From Prolixibacteraceae bacterium (GTDB lineage: Bacteria; Bacteroidota; Bacteroidia; Bacteroidales; Prolixibacteraceae), in the NCBI GenBank assembly GCA_019459485.1, contig JAIBEZ010000026.1, positions 1 through 64,000 of the forward strand: a stretch of DNA of 64,000 bases, given 5' to 3'. Position numbers and translations under genes: made by a program. Below are positions 33,389 to 41,728 of this stretch, in pieces. Below the pieces are notes generated by a model. That model had not been told where the DNA came from and did not search any database. It was given only the letters and a program-made list of their open reading frames with translations. Positions within the stretch are counted from its first letter, which is position 1, and each line of letters starts with the position of its first letter.

Positions 33389-33497
33389 TGAAGTATATTT
33401 AAAAATGTAATTCTGAATAAAAAATAGAACTGTACTTTGGATAAAGATAAAAACAAATCAGAATTAAAATCGTTTATTGAATAAAATATAATTGCTC

Positions 33498-34556
33498 ATG
33501 GTTTCATATACCCGCATCCATTTTGAACTTCATACATGTAGAATATTCATTGCTTCACTTTTGTTACTTCTGGCCAGTACTGCGTTCGCTCAGGATTACA
33601 AAACAATAAAGGCACAAAAAGGAGACGGAATCTATTCAGTACTGAAGCAAAACGGGCTTTCTCCGGGTGAATATCTTAATCAGTTTATTGAACTGAACAA
33701 AACAAAACTGGGAAAGGACAACTCACTTATTATTGGCAGAACATACCGGCTGCCCGTCGTTGCAGAAAAAGACACAATCATTCGGAATTCAGCGCCTGTT
33801 TTGGAGGCCCCTCAGGAAAAGAAAATTTATGAAATTTTTGGCGATAATCACAAAGAAGTTACCATCAAAAGCAGGGAACTCAGCATGGCAGTTTTTTATT
33901 TAATGAGTGGGCATGGCGGTCCTGATCCAGGTGCAATCGGCAGCTTAAACGGACACCTGCTTTGCGAAGATGAATATGCCTATGATGTGACCTTGCGTTT
34001 GGCCCGTAACCTTACAGAACGCGGGGCAACCGTTTACATGATTATCCGCGACCCAAACGATGGCATCCGCGATGAACAGTTTCTGACTCCCGACCGGGAC
34101 GAAGTTTGTTTTCCGAACCAAACAATTCCGCTCAATCAGCTTGCTCGTCTGCGTCAAGGAACCGAAGCGGTGAACAAATTGTATGCTAAGAACAGAAGCA
34201 AGTTTCAGCGGTTGGTTGTAATTCATATCGATTCAAGAAGCCAGAAACAAAATATCGACGTTTTCTTCTACCACGACAAAAGAAGCGATGCGGGTAAAAA
34301 ACTTGCCAATACCTTAAAGGATACTTTTGGGGAAAGATATGCCCGTCACCAACCAACAAGAGGTTACAACGGTTCAGTTTCGGAGCGGAATCTTTATGTC
34401 ATCAAAAATTCATTTCCTCCTGCGGTTTTCATCGAACTGGGAAATATCAACCACACCCGCGACCAGAAGCGGTTTATTTTCTCCGACAACCGCCAGGCAG
34501 TTTCAAACTGGCTCAGAGACGGATTAATTCACGACTTCAATAAAAGTTTCAAATGA
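33498..34556 (+). CDS. N-acetylmuramoyl-L-alanine amidase (Amidase_3) with LysM-like N-terminal domain
   Basis: 352 residues from the ATG at 33498. A signal peptide runs to about residue 31 (STAFAQ), followed by a LysM-like segment (KTIKAQKGDGIYSVLKQNGL ... IGRTYRLPV) for glycan binding. The catalytic domain has zinc-ligand regions SGHGGPDPGA, CEDEYAYD and VVIHIDS and the catalytic Glu in FIELGNINH. It cleaves the bond between muramic acid and L-Ala during cell separation or wall recycling. An insertion between the second and third motifs (about residues 190-245) is longer than in AmiC. Its stop overlaps the next start (ATGA). Confidence 0.9.
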   Translation: MVSYTRIHFELHTCRIFIASLLLLLASTAFAQDYKTIKAQKGDGIYSVLKQNGLSPGEYLNQFIELNKTKLGKDNSLIIGRTYRLPVVAEKDTIIRNSAPVLEAPQEKKIYEIFGDNHKEVTIKSRELSMAVFYLMSGHGGPDPGAIGSLNGHLLCEDEYAYDVTLRLARNLTERGATVYMIIRDPNDGIRDEQFLTPDRDEVCFPNQTIPLNQLARLRQGTEAVNKLYAKNRSKFQRLVVIHIDSRSQKQNIDVFFYHDKRSDAGKKLANTLKDTFGERYARHQPTRGYNGSVSERNLYVIKNSFPPAVFIELGNINHTRDQKRFIFSDNRQAVSNWLRDGLIHDFNKSFK

Positions 34557-34936
34557 GCCCGATTGTCCCTAAAGGAAAAATACTCGTTCAGTTCGATGGA
34601 GTTTGCATATTATGCAGCCGGACTGTTAATTTTATACTGAAAGCCGACAAGCAGAAGAAATTTTTCTTTCAGACATTGCAGAGTTCAGCATTGAAAGAAC
34701 CGGGTGACAGTGTGATTGTTTCTGATGGCCAAACAACTTACAGCCACTTCGATGCAGTTCTAAAAATTGCAGAAGAATTGGGTGGCATTTACAAATTGGC
34801 AGCTATTTTTAAATTAATTCCCCGGAAATGGCGGCACTGGTTGTATTTATGGATTGCCCGAAACCGTTATCGCTGGTTTGGAGTGCGGGAATCATGCTAT
34901 TTGCCTTCCGCGGAAGTGCTGGAGCGATTTATTTAA
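34553..34936 (+). CDS. DCC1-like thiol-disulfide oxidoreductase family protein (DUF393)
   Basis: A 127-residue cytoplasmic protein with the family signature QFDGVCILCSRTVNFIL near the N-terminus (DxxCxxC), FFQTLQSSA and the C-terminal NRYRWFGVRESCYLP. The fold is thioredoxin-like and redox activity is predicted, but the cellular role is unknown. It is translationally coupled to the amidase gene by an ATGA overlap and its end overlaps the convergent DUF4924 gene by 4 bp. Confidence 0.88.
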   Translation: MSPIVPKGKILVQFDGVCILCSRTVNFILKADKQKKFFFQTLQSSALKEPGDSVIVSDGQTTYSHFDAVLKIAEELGGIYKLAAIFKLIPRKWRHWLYLWIARNRYRWFGVRESCYLPSAEVLERFI

Positions 34937-35475
34937 AACTCAAAATCATCGTTTTCGAATTGAATGTATCTTGCCGACAAATGCCCGATCATCCGGCCAA
35001 ATCCTTCCACTGTTCGCTTAGTCTCCGGTGAAATTTCGCTGTTTTTAAGTTTCAGCAGCAACACTCCGTACAAAGCATTCAGACACGATTCAACTTCATT
35101 ATCAACAGATTTGCCCGATTTCCTTAAAAATTCGCTGATGGCTTCCCGGTTTGTTTGGTACAAACGTTGGTATTCCTCATCCGACTCGTTTTCAATCAAC
35201 TTCAGGTGAAACTCATTTAAATCATTTACCAGATTGACAATCACCTGTAAATGACCATTTGCCCTGATGTGTTCCTTTTCCATCATGAGTGCCAGATTAT
35301 TGTACCAGGCAGCAATCTCTCTACCTGTATTTTCATCAGCATTGAATCGGCTGACAAGCTTTTTTTCAATCATTTCAGGATTAAAAGCACAAGCCCGCAG
35401 CAAATCTTCCACTTGCCACATGTACAAAATATACTCGGCAATATTTGTTTTTCGTAATTCCTGTGCGATTAGCAT
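34933..35475 (-). CDS. DUF4924 family protein
   Basis: 180 residues from the ATG at 35475, preferred over the GTG five codons earlier because the family begins M-x-I-A-Q-x-x-R. The conserved opening is MLIAQELRKTNIAEYILYMW followed by QVEDLLRA. The protein is all-helical and cytoplasmic. The family is widespread in Bacteroidota and its function is unknown. It is the last gene of the prs-rplY-pth-S4 strand series; a 7-bp-period repeat lies just before its start. Confidence 0.8.
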   Translation of the reverse strand: MLIAQELRKTNIAEYILYMWQVEDLLRACAFNPEMIEKKLVSRFNADENTGREIAAWYNNLALMMEKEHIRANGHLQVIVNLVNDLNEFHLKLIENESDEEYQRLYQTNREAISEFLRKSGKSVDNEVESCLNALYGVLLLKLKNSEISPETKRTVEGFGRMIGHLSARYIQFENDDFEF

Positions 35476-35483
35476 AAAAAAAG

Positions 35484-35521
35484 GTTTCACGTTTCAAGTT
35501 TCAAGTTCAAAGTTCCAAGTT
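35484..35521. repeat. Degenerate 7-bp-period repeat, copy 2
   Basis: On the plus strand the units are GTTTCAC, GTTTCAA, GTTTCAA, GTTCAAA, GTTCCAA, GTT. The array ends 8 bp before the DUF4924 ATG, in the same orientation relative to the gene as copy 1 at cinA. Confidence 0.65.
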
Positions 35522-35555
35522 GTCTTCAAAAAAATAGCTATGTCTCTTTGAAATC

Positions 35556-35933
35556 CTATACATCAAAAAAATCGTCCATGTCGCGCCGGTCTTTTTTGGT
35601 AGGTCTTCCGGTTCCACGTTCGCGGTTAAAAAAGCTGTCCATTTTCTGAACTTCAAGAATTTCAAGCTCTGAGGCCGGTGTCGTTTCAACCATAAATTCA
35701 GGAACAAGTTTGGCTGCCATACGATTTTCTGTGAGGGCTAAAATCTTGTAGCTGCGGGTAATTGGTGGGCGGCGAATTTGAATGGTTTCGCCAACTTTTA
35801 ATTCGCGCGAAGGTTTTACGTTCATGCCATTGATGGTGACTTTTCCTTTTCTGCATTCTTCGGATGCCAGACTTCGTGTTTTATACAAACGCACAGCAAA
35901 AAGCCATTTGTCGATGCGAATTCCCTCTGCCAT
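35556..35933 (-). CDS. RNA-binding S4 domain protein (Hsp15/HslR-like)
   Basis: A 125-residue basic protein. The S4 domain spans about residues 5-60: RIDKWLFAVRLYKTRSLASE, then CRKGKVTINGMNVKPSREL, VGETIQI. The C-terminus is rich in Arg/Lys (RERGTGRPTKKDRRD), as in Hsp15, which binds 50S subunits carrying stalled peptidyl-tRNA. That function fits the neighbouring peptidyl-tRNA hydrolase gene, which ends 1 bp upstream of this start. Confidence 0.9.
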   Translation of the reverse strand: MAEGIRIDKWLFAVRLYKTRSLASEECRKGKVTINGMNVKPSRELKVGETIQIRRPPITRSYKILALTENRMAAKLVPEFMVETTPASELEILEVQKMDSFFNRERGTGRPTKKDRRDMDDFFDV

Positions 35934-35934
35934 T

Positions 35935-36501
35935 TTATTTGCGTTTATTAAAAAATGTCATCGTTTGGTGCACGCCAATGGTACCGAAACTTTTAATAAT
36001 TTCAACGGAAGTATCAATCATGGCCGGCAACTCAAGTTTTTCCTGTTTGTCCCATTCACCCAGCACATAATCAATTTGCTGCCCCTGCCTGAAATTATCG
36101 CCAATACCGATGCGAAGGCGTGCATAATCCTGACTTCCAAGCACCTCAGTAATATTCTTCAGTCCATTGTGGCCTGCATCGCTCCCCTTGGCCCGAAGTC
36201 GCAGCGAACCCAGTGGCAGAGCCAAATCATCAACAACTACAAGCAAATGATCGATGGCGATGTTTTCCTTCTGCAACCAGTAATTGACTGCCTTTCCGCT
36301 CAAATTCATGTAGGTGGTCGGTTTCAGCAAAATAAACGTGCGACCTTTGAACTTATATTCAGCCAGCCAGCCGAAACGTCCATCGCTAAAAACAGTATTG
36401 GACGCATCTGTTAGAGCGTCCAATACTTTAAATCCTATATTATGCCGGGTATTTTCGTATTCTTTCCCGGGATTTCCCAAACCTGCAATCAGGTACTTCA
36501 A
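35935..36501 (-). CDS. pth: Peptidyl-tRNA hydrolase
   Basis: A 188-residue enzyme that frees tRNA from prematurely released peptidyl-tRNA. All family motifs are present: GLGNPGKEYENTRHNIGF with the catalytic His, KPTTYMNLSGKAV with its Asn, VVVDDLALPLGSLR with the catalytic Asp, and GSDAGHNGLKNI. It lies 18 bp after rplY and 1 bp before the S4 gene, giving the widely conserved prs-rplY-pth order. Confidence 0.97.
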   Translation of the reverse strand: MKYLIAGLGNPGKEYENTRHNIGFKVLDALTDASNTVFSDGRFGWLAEYKFKGRTFILLKPTTYMNLSGKAVNYWLQKENIAIDHLLVVVDDLALPLGSLRLRAKGSDAGHNGLKNITEVLGSQDYARLRIGIGDNFRQGQQIDYVLGEWDKQEKLELPAMIDTSVEIIKSFGTIGVHQTMTFFNKRK

Positions 36502-36519
36502 GATAAGATATTTTACAGA

Positions 36520-37095
36520 TTAACCTTTACCACCAGCTTTTGCAGCTTTTGCAGCTCTTGTAATCATGATTGTAATAACCGGAACAGCTTGTGCGTTCAA
36601 AAATTCAAGATTTTCTCTCTTCAATGAACTAACTTTGTAACTCTGACCAATATCCAAATCATCAACATTGATATTGATTGTATCAGGAAGATATTTTACC
36701 ATTCCTTTTACTTTCAGGGTGCGAAGATTTACTTTTAATTTACCCCCGTTGCGGATACCTTTTGCAAAACCTTCCACTTTTACCGGAATTTCAACTTTAA
36801 TCGTTTTGTCATCGGTGGTGCGAAGGAAGTCAACATGCAATAACTGCTCTCTTACCGGATGGAATTGTTTATCCTGAATAATTGACTGAGTAACAGTTCC
36901 GTCAATGTCAAGATCAACAAGATATACGTTTGGCGTATAAATCAGTGATTTGAATTCCTTTTCAGGAGCATAAAAATGTACTGGTTCTTCACCTCCATAA
37001 AGTACTCCGGGTACTAATCCTTCGGCACGAAGTCTTTTGGTTTCTTTTTTACCAACTACTTCTCTCTTTGTGGCCTTAATTGAAATCGATTTCAT
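36520..37095 (-). CDS. rplY: 50S ribosomal protein L25/general stress protein Ctc
   Basis: A 191-residue protein of the long (Ctc) type: an N-terminal 5S rRNA-binding L25 domain (KATKREVVGKKETKRLRAEG, VPGVLYGG) followed by the TL5-like C-terminal domain (VKVEGFAKGIRNGGKL, PDTININVDDLDIGQ). It ends in an Ala/Lys/Gly-rich tail. It sits between prs and pth in the conserved arrangement. The 113-bp gap to prs contains a small hairpin (CCCTTTT/AAAAGGG near 37138-37156) that could affect its expression. Confidence 0.95.
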   Translation of the reverse strand: MKSISIKATKREVVGKKETKRLRAEGLVPGVLYGGEEPVHFYAPEKEFKSLIYTPNVYLVDLDIDGTVTQSIIQDKQFHPVREQLLHVDFLRTTDDKTIKVEIPVKVEGFAKGIRNGGKLKVNLRTLKVKGMVKYLPDTININVDDLDIGQSYKVSSLKRENLEFLNAQAVPVITIMITRAAKAAKAGGKG

Positions 37096-37208
37096 TTTAC
37101 TTATTTTTTTTAAATTTAAATTATGGTACTCAGTCCTCCCTTTTCGATAAAAAGGGAAACAGCATGCATAACATGTGCTTCAGGAAAAAGCGGTGCAAAT
37201 ATATACAA

Positions 37209-38147
37209 TTAGCCGTAATACATCGAACTAATTGACTGATTTTTATAAACTCTTTCAATAGCTTCGCCCAAGGCGCTGGCAATCGGAATATATTTAATTT
37301 TTGATGATTCCTGTTTGCCAGGAATTGAATCGGTAAAATAGACTTCGGACAATGCAGAATTTTCTATTTTTTCGTATGCCGGACCAGACAAGACTCCATG
37401 AGCAGCGAAGGCACGCACACTGTTTGCACCTTTGTCCATCATTAAATTAGCCGCTTTTGCAATTGTTCCTGCAGTATCAATCAAATCGTCGACCAAAATA
37501 ACGTCCTTGCCTTTTACATCGCCGATCAATGTCATGCTGTTTACCTCATTGGCTTTTACCCTTGACTTATGACAAATCACCATATCGGTTCCCAGCATTT
37601 TCGAATAAGTATTTGCGCGCTTGGTTCCACCAACGTCTGGCGATGCAATGATGAGGTTTTTGAGTCCCATCTGACTAATAAACGGGATGAACATCGAAGA
37701 TGCATACAAATGATCAACCGGAACATTGAAAAAACCCTGAATCTGGTCGGCATGTAAATCCATTGTAATGATGCGGTTAGCGCCTGCTGTCGAAAGAATA
37801 TCAGCAATAAGTTTGGCCCCGATTGATACACGTGGTTTGTCTTTTCTGTCCTGACGACCATAACCGAAATAAGGTATCACGGCAATGATTTTGTAGGCCG
37901 AGGCTCGTTTGGCAGCATCAATCATCAGTAAAAGTTCCATCAGATTTTCAGCTGGCGGAGGGGTTGACTGAATAATAAAAACATGAGAACCTCGAATGGT
38001 TTCCTCATAACATGGTTCAAATTCGCCATCGGAGAAAACCGGGCACGAAGTTTTTCCTAATTCAACACCTAAACTGTCACAAATTCGTCTGGTCAAATCC
38101 ACACTCTTTGTACACGGAAAAATCTTTAAAGGGGCATTTTTTGACAT
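37209..38147 (-). CDS. prs: Ribose-phosphate pyrophosphokinase
   Basis: A 312-residue enzyme making PRPP from ribose 5-phosphate and ATP for nucleotide, His and Trp synthesis. Signatures: the DGEFEP substrate loop, PYFGYGRQDRK flexible loop, the MDLHADQIQGFF metal-binding region and the PRPP loop DVILVDDLIDTAGT. Length and motifs are those of class I bacterial Prs. Confidence 0.97.
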   Translation of the reverse strand: MSKNAPLKIFPCTKSVDLTRRICDSLGVELGKTSCPVFSDGEFEPCYEETIRGSHVFIIQSTPPPAENLMELLLMIDAAKRASAYKIIAVIPYFGYGRQDRKDKPRVSIGAKLIADILSTAGANRIITMDLHADQIQGFFNVPVDHLYASSMFIPFISQMGLKNLIIASPDVGGTKRANTYSKMLGTDMVICHKSRVKANEVNSMTLIGDVKGKDVILVDDLIDTAGTIAKAANLMMDKGANSVRAFAAHGVLSGPAYEKIENSALSEVYFTDSIPGKQESSKIKYIPIASALGEAIERVYKNQSISSMYYG

Positions 38148-38297
38148 TTGATCCTTTTTTAAATATGTGTTTTGGAATTGCGGTCAAAGGTAAAAAAATC
38201 TTATTCTTATCCTTTTAAATTCTCCGTCAAGTTCTCAGTATTGACTCAAATAACAACTTTAAAAGCTATAAATACCATTGGTATTGACACAATTTCA

Positions 38298-38888
38298 TCA
38301 GGTTTTATTGGCATTTTCGATGAAAGAAATAATTTCTTCCTGACCTGTTCCGTCAACAGAAGAACTGACCAGAATCGGAGGAAGTTCCTCCCATATCTCT
38401 TTCAATTCCAATGTATAAGCTGCCACATTTTTTGCGGCAGTAACTTTTCCAACCTTATCAGCTTTGGTAAAAACAATGGCGAAGGGAATATGGTTTTCGC
38501 CCAGCCAGGTTATAAATTCAATATCAATTTTCTGAGCCGCGTGCCTGATATCAATCAACACAAACAAGCAATACAGATTTTCGCGGTTCAGAATGTATCT
38601 GCTAATTAATTTCTGAAATTTTTCTTTTACTGAAATCGAAATTTTTGCATAGCCATAACCCGGCAAATCGACCAAATACCAACTTTCGTCGATGATAAAA
38701 TGATTGATCAACTGTGTTTTGCCCGGCCTGACCGAAACTTTCGCCAGACTCTTCTGACCCACAAGCATATTGATGAGCGAAGATTTGCCAACGTTCGACC
38801 GTCCGATAAATGCATATTCGGGCCGGTCGGGAGGCGGACATTTTTTCACATCGGTATTACTGATTATAAATCGTGCTTGTTTGATCAT
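38298..38888 (-). CDS. engB: Ribosome biogenesis GTP-binding protein YsxC/EngB
   Basis: A 196-residue TRAFAC GTPase. G1 is GRSNVGKSS (residues about 28-36), G2 lies around GKTQLIN, G3 is DLPGYGYA, G4 is FTKADK and G5 is SSVDGTG. It is needed for 50S subunit assembly. It follows manA on the same strand after 30 bp. Confidence 0.96.
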   Translation of the reverse strand: MIKQARFIISNTDVKKCPPPDRPEYAFIGRSNVGKSSLINMLVGQKSLAKVSVRPGKTQLINHFIIDESWYLVDLPGYGYAKISISVKEKFQKLISRYILNRENLYCLFVLIDIRHAAQKIDIEFITWLGENHIPFAIVFTKADKVGKVTAAKNVAAYTLELKEIWEELPPILVSSSVDGTGQEEIISFIENANKT

Positions 38889-38918
38889 CTGTATATATAA
38901 TTGTATTTAATTCATTCC

Positions 38919-39902
38919 TTAACCGACGTACACTTCCAGCAATTTTGCTGAAGTGGAGGCTGGTTTCAACAGAACATTTTCGATGGAAGCCGGAATCAAA
39001 ATGGTTTCGCCTTTTTGAATTGTTTCGGAACCCGATTCAGTTTCAATATTTACTTCGCCTTCAAGACAAATATAAATCACAAACGAATCAAGCTTGTTGT
39101 AATCTTTCTCAACATCTCTGTTCAAATCCAACAAATTGGTGGTAAAATAGTTGCATTTTACCAGTTCAACCGATTCGTTCAGTTTTGTTTCGTAATGGGT
39201 TTTATATTCAGGCAGAAGTGCATAATCAATCGCATCCAACGCCAGTTCAGTATGCAGTTCACGAAGGTTGCCCTGATCATCGCGACGGTCGTAATCGTAA
39301 ATACGGTAGGTTACGTCTGATGTTTGCTGAATTTCGGCCAGCAAAATTCCTTTTCCAATGGCATGAACACGACCGGCCGGAATAAAATACACATCGCCTG
39401 TAGTCACTTCCTCGAAATTCAAAATGTCGGTTAACTCGTTGTGTTCAAGCTTGAAAAGATATTTATCCTGATCAACTTCCTGGTTAAATCCGGATTGCAG
39501 TTTTGAACCGGCATCGGCCTGTAACACATACCACATTTCGGTTTTACCGAATGCATTGTGTCGATCTTTCGACATTTTATCATCAGGATGAACCTGAATG
39601 GACAAATCGTCGTTGGCATCAATGAACTTAATCAAAAGCGGAAATTCTATTCCAAAGTTTTCAAATACCTGATCGCCAACCAGGTCGCCCATGTAAATTT
39701 CAATCAGTTCTTCCAGCGAATTACCAGCCAGCAAGCCGTTTGAAACTACAGATACATTGTCTTCGACTCCTGAAAGTTCCCAGCTTTCGCCGCAATTGGG
39801 CAAATCGCCGAAATCTTTGTTCAGAACTGTCTTTAATTTTTTTCCGCCCCAGATTTTATCTTTGTAAATGGGCGTAAACTTCAGGGGATACAATCCTTCC
39901 AT
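38919..39902 (-). CDS. manA: Mannose-6-phosphate isomerase, class I
   Basis: A 327-residue cupin-fold zinc enzyme that interconverts mannose 6-phosphate and fructose 6-phosphate. Metal and active-site motifs: LIKFIDANDDLSIQVHPDD, GKTEMWYVL and PAGRVHAIGKG. The C-terminal cupin half ends in KLLEVYVG. The size fits the short bacterial class I form. It is likely co-transcribed with engB. Confidence 0.93.
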   Translation of the reverse strand: MEGLYPLKFTPIYKDKIWGGKKLKTVLNKDFGDLPNCGESWELSGVEDNVSVVSNGLLAGNSLEELIEIYMGDLVGDQVFENFGIEFPLLIKFIDANDDLSIQVHPDDKMSKDRHNAFGKTEMWYVLQADAGSKLQSGFNQEVDQDKYLFKLEHNELTDILNFEEVTTGDVYFIPAGRVHAIGKGILLAEIQQTSDVTYRIYDYDRRDDQGNLRELHTELALDAIDYALLPEYKTHYETKLNESVELVKCNYFTTNLLDLNRDVEKDYNKLDSFVIYICLEGEVNIETESGSETIQKGETILIPASIENVLLKPASTSAKLLEVYVG

Positions 39903-39955
39903 GCGTTAAGGAATAATTAAGTTTAAAATTTCAGGCTTTAAAAGACCCTTCCAGG

Positions 39956-40258
39956 TTAAAATTCGTAATCAACGGCAGCTCTTTCAACGGCATGTTGCCC
40001 TATTAGTTCTGCAACTTTCAGATGTTCAGGATGAATGCGGTAAACTTCAAGCCCATCAAGCGATTCGAAATGCGTGATCAGACAAATATCATACGATTTG
40101 GCGGCAAGATCGTAATTAACGCCTACTTCAATGTATTTTAACTCATCAATTTTGTTGGCAAGGCCAAGCAAAGCTTCTTCAATTTTACTTATTTCTGTTT
40201 GTTTACGGCTATCCGATTCGTAATCTTTAAGCTTAAACAGCACAACATGATTAATCAT
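39956..40258 (-). CDS. Dabb family protein (stress-responsive A/B barrel)
   Basis: 100 residues from the ATG at 40258; the longer frame upstream lacks conservation. The sequence MINHVVLFKLKDY, with a later YIEVGVNYDL and HPEHLKVAE, is the typical ferredoxin-like Dabb domain, which forms dimeric alpha+beta barrels. Characterised members include polyketide cyclases and salt-stress proteins, but most, including this, have no known function. It is divergent from udk. Confidence 0.85.
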   Translation of the reverse strand: MINHVVLFKLKDYESDSRKQTEISKIEEALLGLANKIDELKYIEVGVNYDLAAKSYDICLITHFESLDGLEVYRIHPEHLKVAELIGQHAVERAAVDYEF

Positions 40259-40358
40259 AACAACAATATTTATATATTTTTTCTCCTGCGAAGTTAACAT
40301 TTTCTGTCCCTCGTTCCACAAGGTTTCATTTTGGTGGTGGCAAAACCACTCACTTCAC

Positions 40359-40366
40359 TATCTTTG
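40359..40366 (+). promoter_or_regulatory. -7 promoter element of udk
   Basis: TATCTTTG matches TAnnTTTG and lies 17 bp before the udk ATG, implying a very short leader. The -33 region is GT-rich without an exact TTTG at 19 bp. Confidence 0.45.
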
Positions 40367-40383
40367 ATCAAAAAAAAATCAAT

Positions 40384-40992
40384 ATGCTTGTAATCGGTAT
40401 TGCCGGCGGAACCGGCTCTGGAAAAACAACGGTGGTACAGAAAATTATTGAAAACCTCCCGGCTGGCGAAGTGGCTGTGATTTCGCAGGATTCGTACTAT
40501 AAAGACAACAGTCATTTACCGTTGGAGGAACGTCAGAAAATCAATTTTGATCACCCGGCATCCATTGAATTTGATCTTTTGGTTGATCACATCATTCAAC
40601 TGAAGGCTGGTCACCCGGTTCAGGAACCCATCTATTCGTACCTCACCTGCGTCAGATCGGAAGAAACCCGCGAAATAAGACCAAAATCGGTTATTATTAT
40701 TGAGGGCATTCTGGTTCTGTTTCCGGCAACTTTGCGCGAACAAATGGGAATCAAAGTTTTTGTTGATTGCGACTCGGATGTCCGGTTGTCGCGGGTAATT
40801 CAGCGCGATATTATTGAACGCGGACGGGATGTTCAGAAGGTATTGGACAGGTATTCCAAAACAGTTCGCCCAAGCCATATCCAGTTCATCGAACCAACCA
40901 AACAATTTGCAGATATCATTATTCCTGAAGGAGGAAGCAATTTGGTGGCAATCAAAATTTTAACCAATTTCATCCAGCAAAACCTGAAATAA
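40384..40992 (+). CDS. udk: Uridine kinase
   Basis: A 202-residue kinase phosphorylating uridine and cytidine in pyrimidine salvage. The P-loop is GIAGGTGSGKTT (residues 5-16), followed by SQDSYYKD, the substrate motif NFDHPASIEFD, and the lid region IQRDIIERGRDVQ. Length matches bacterial Udk. The stop codon abuts the ATG of the next gene, so the two are co-transcribed. Confidence 0.96.
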   Translation: MLVIGIAGGTGSGKTTVVQKIIENLPAGEVAVISQDSYYKDNSHLPLEERQKINFDHPASIEFDLLVDHIIQLKAGHPVQEPIYSYLTCVRSEETREIRPKSVIIIEGILVLFPATLREQMGIKVFVDCDSDVRLSRVIQRDIIERGRDVQKVLDRYSKTVRPSHIQFIEPTKQFADIIIPEGGSNLVAIKILTNFIQQNLK

Positions 40993-41715
40993 ATGTTTGA
41001 TACAATTTCCTCGGAGGATATTCTGTTTATCGACATCGAAACAGTGCCTCAACATCCTGGTTTATCGGAACTTCCAGAGCACATGCAGCATTTGTGGGAC
41101 AAAAAATCAAGTTATTTCAGAAATGAAAACCAACTTGCCGCAGATGTGTATGAAAGGGCCGGAATTTATGCCGAATTCGGAAAAATAATCTGCATTTCTG
41201 CTGGTGGTATCGTCCAGAAAAACGGAGAACGATTTTACAGAGTCAAGTCGTTTCACAATGAAGATGAAAAAATGTTACTGTCGGAGTTCAACAACATGCT
41301 CGAAAAATTCACTTCAAATCCGGGTAAAAGGTTGTGCGCTCACAACGGCCAGGAATTCGACTATCCATACATAGCGCGCCGTACATTAATTAACGGACTC
41401 CGGATACCGCGGATTCTGGATATTTCAGGAGCAAAACCCTGGGAAATAAAAGAACGCCTGCTCGACACCCTGCAAATGTGGAAGTTCGGCGACTATAAAA
41501 ATTACACTTCACTCGATCTGCTGTGTGCTGTATTTAATATTCCGACCCCGAAAGACGATATCGACGGAAGTCAGGTAGCCAAAGTTTATTATCAGGAAGG
41601 CGATCTTGACAGGATCATCCGGTATTGCGAAAAAGACACACTTGCCCTTGCAAACCTGATGTTACGCTACAAAGGAGAACCCATCATACCGATTGAAAAC
41701 ATGCTGATCGTTTAA
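40993..41715 (+). CDS. Predicted 3'-5' exonuclease (PolB exonuclease-like)
   Basis: A 240-residue DEDD-type nuclease. Exo I is DILFIDIETVPQ, Exo II CAHNGQEFDYPYIARR and Exo III YCEKDTLALANL, with the metal-binding acidic residues in place. It belongs to the free-standing exonucleases related to the proofreading domain of family B polymerases (PF10108-like). A DNA repair or RNA-processing role is possible. It starts immediately after udk. Confidence 0.88.
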   Translation: MFDTISSEDILFIDIETVPQHPGLSELPEHMQHLWDKKSSYFRNENQLAADVYERAGIYAEFGKIICISAGGIVQKNGERFYRVKSFHNEDEKMLLSEFNNMLEKFTSNPGKRLCAHNGQEFDYPYIARRTLINGLRIPRILDISGAKPWEIKERLLDTLQMWKFGDYKNYTSLDLLCAVFNIPTPKDDIDGSQVAKVYYQEGDLDRIIRYCEKDTLALANLMLRYKGEPIIPIENMLIV

Positions 41716-41728
41716 TTCCGCTCCGAAA

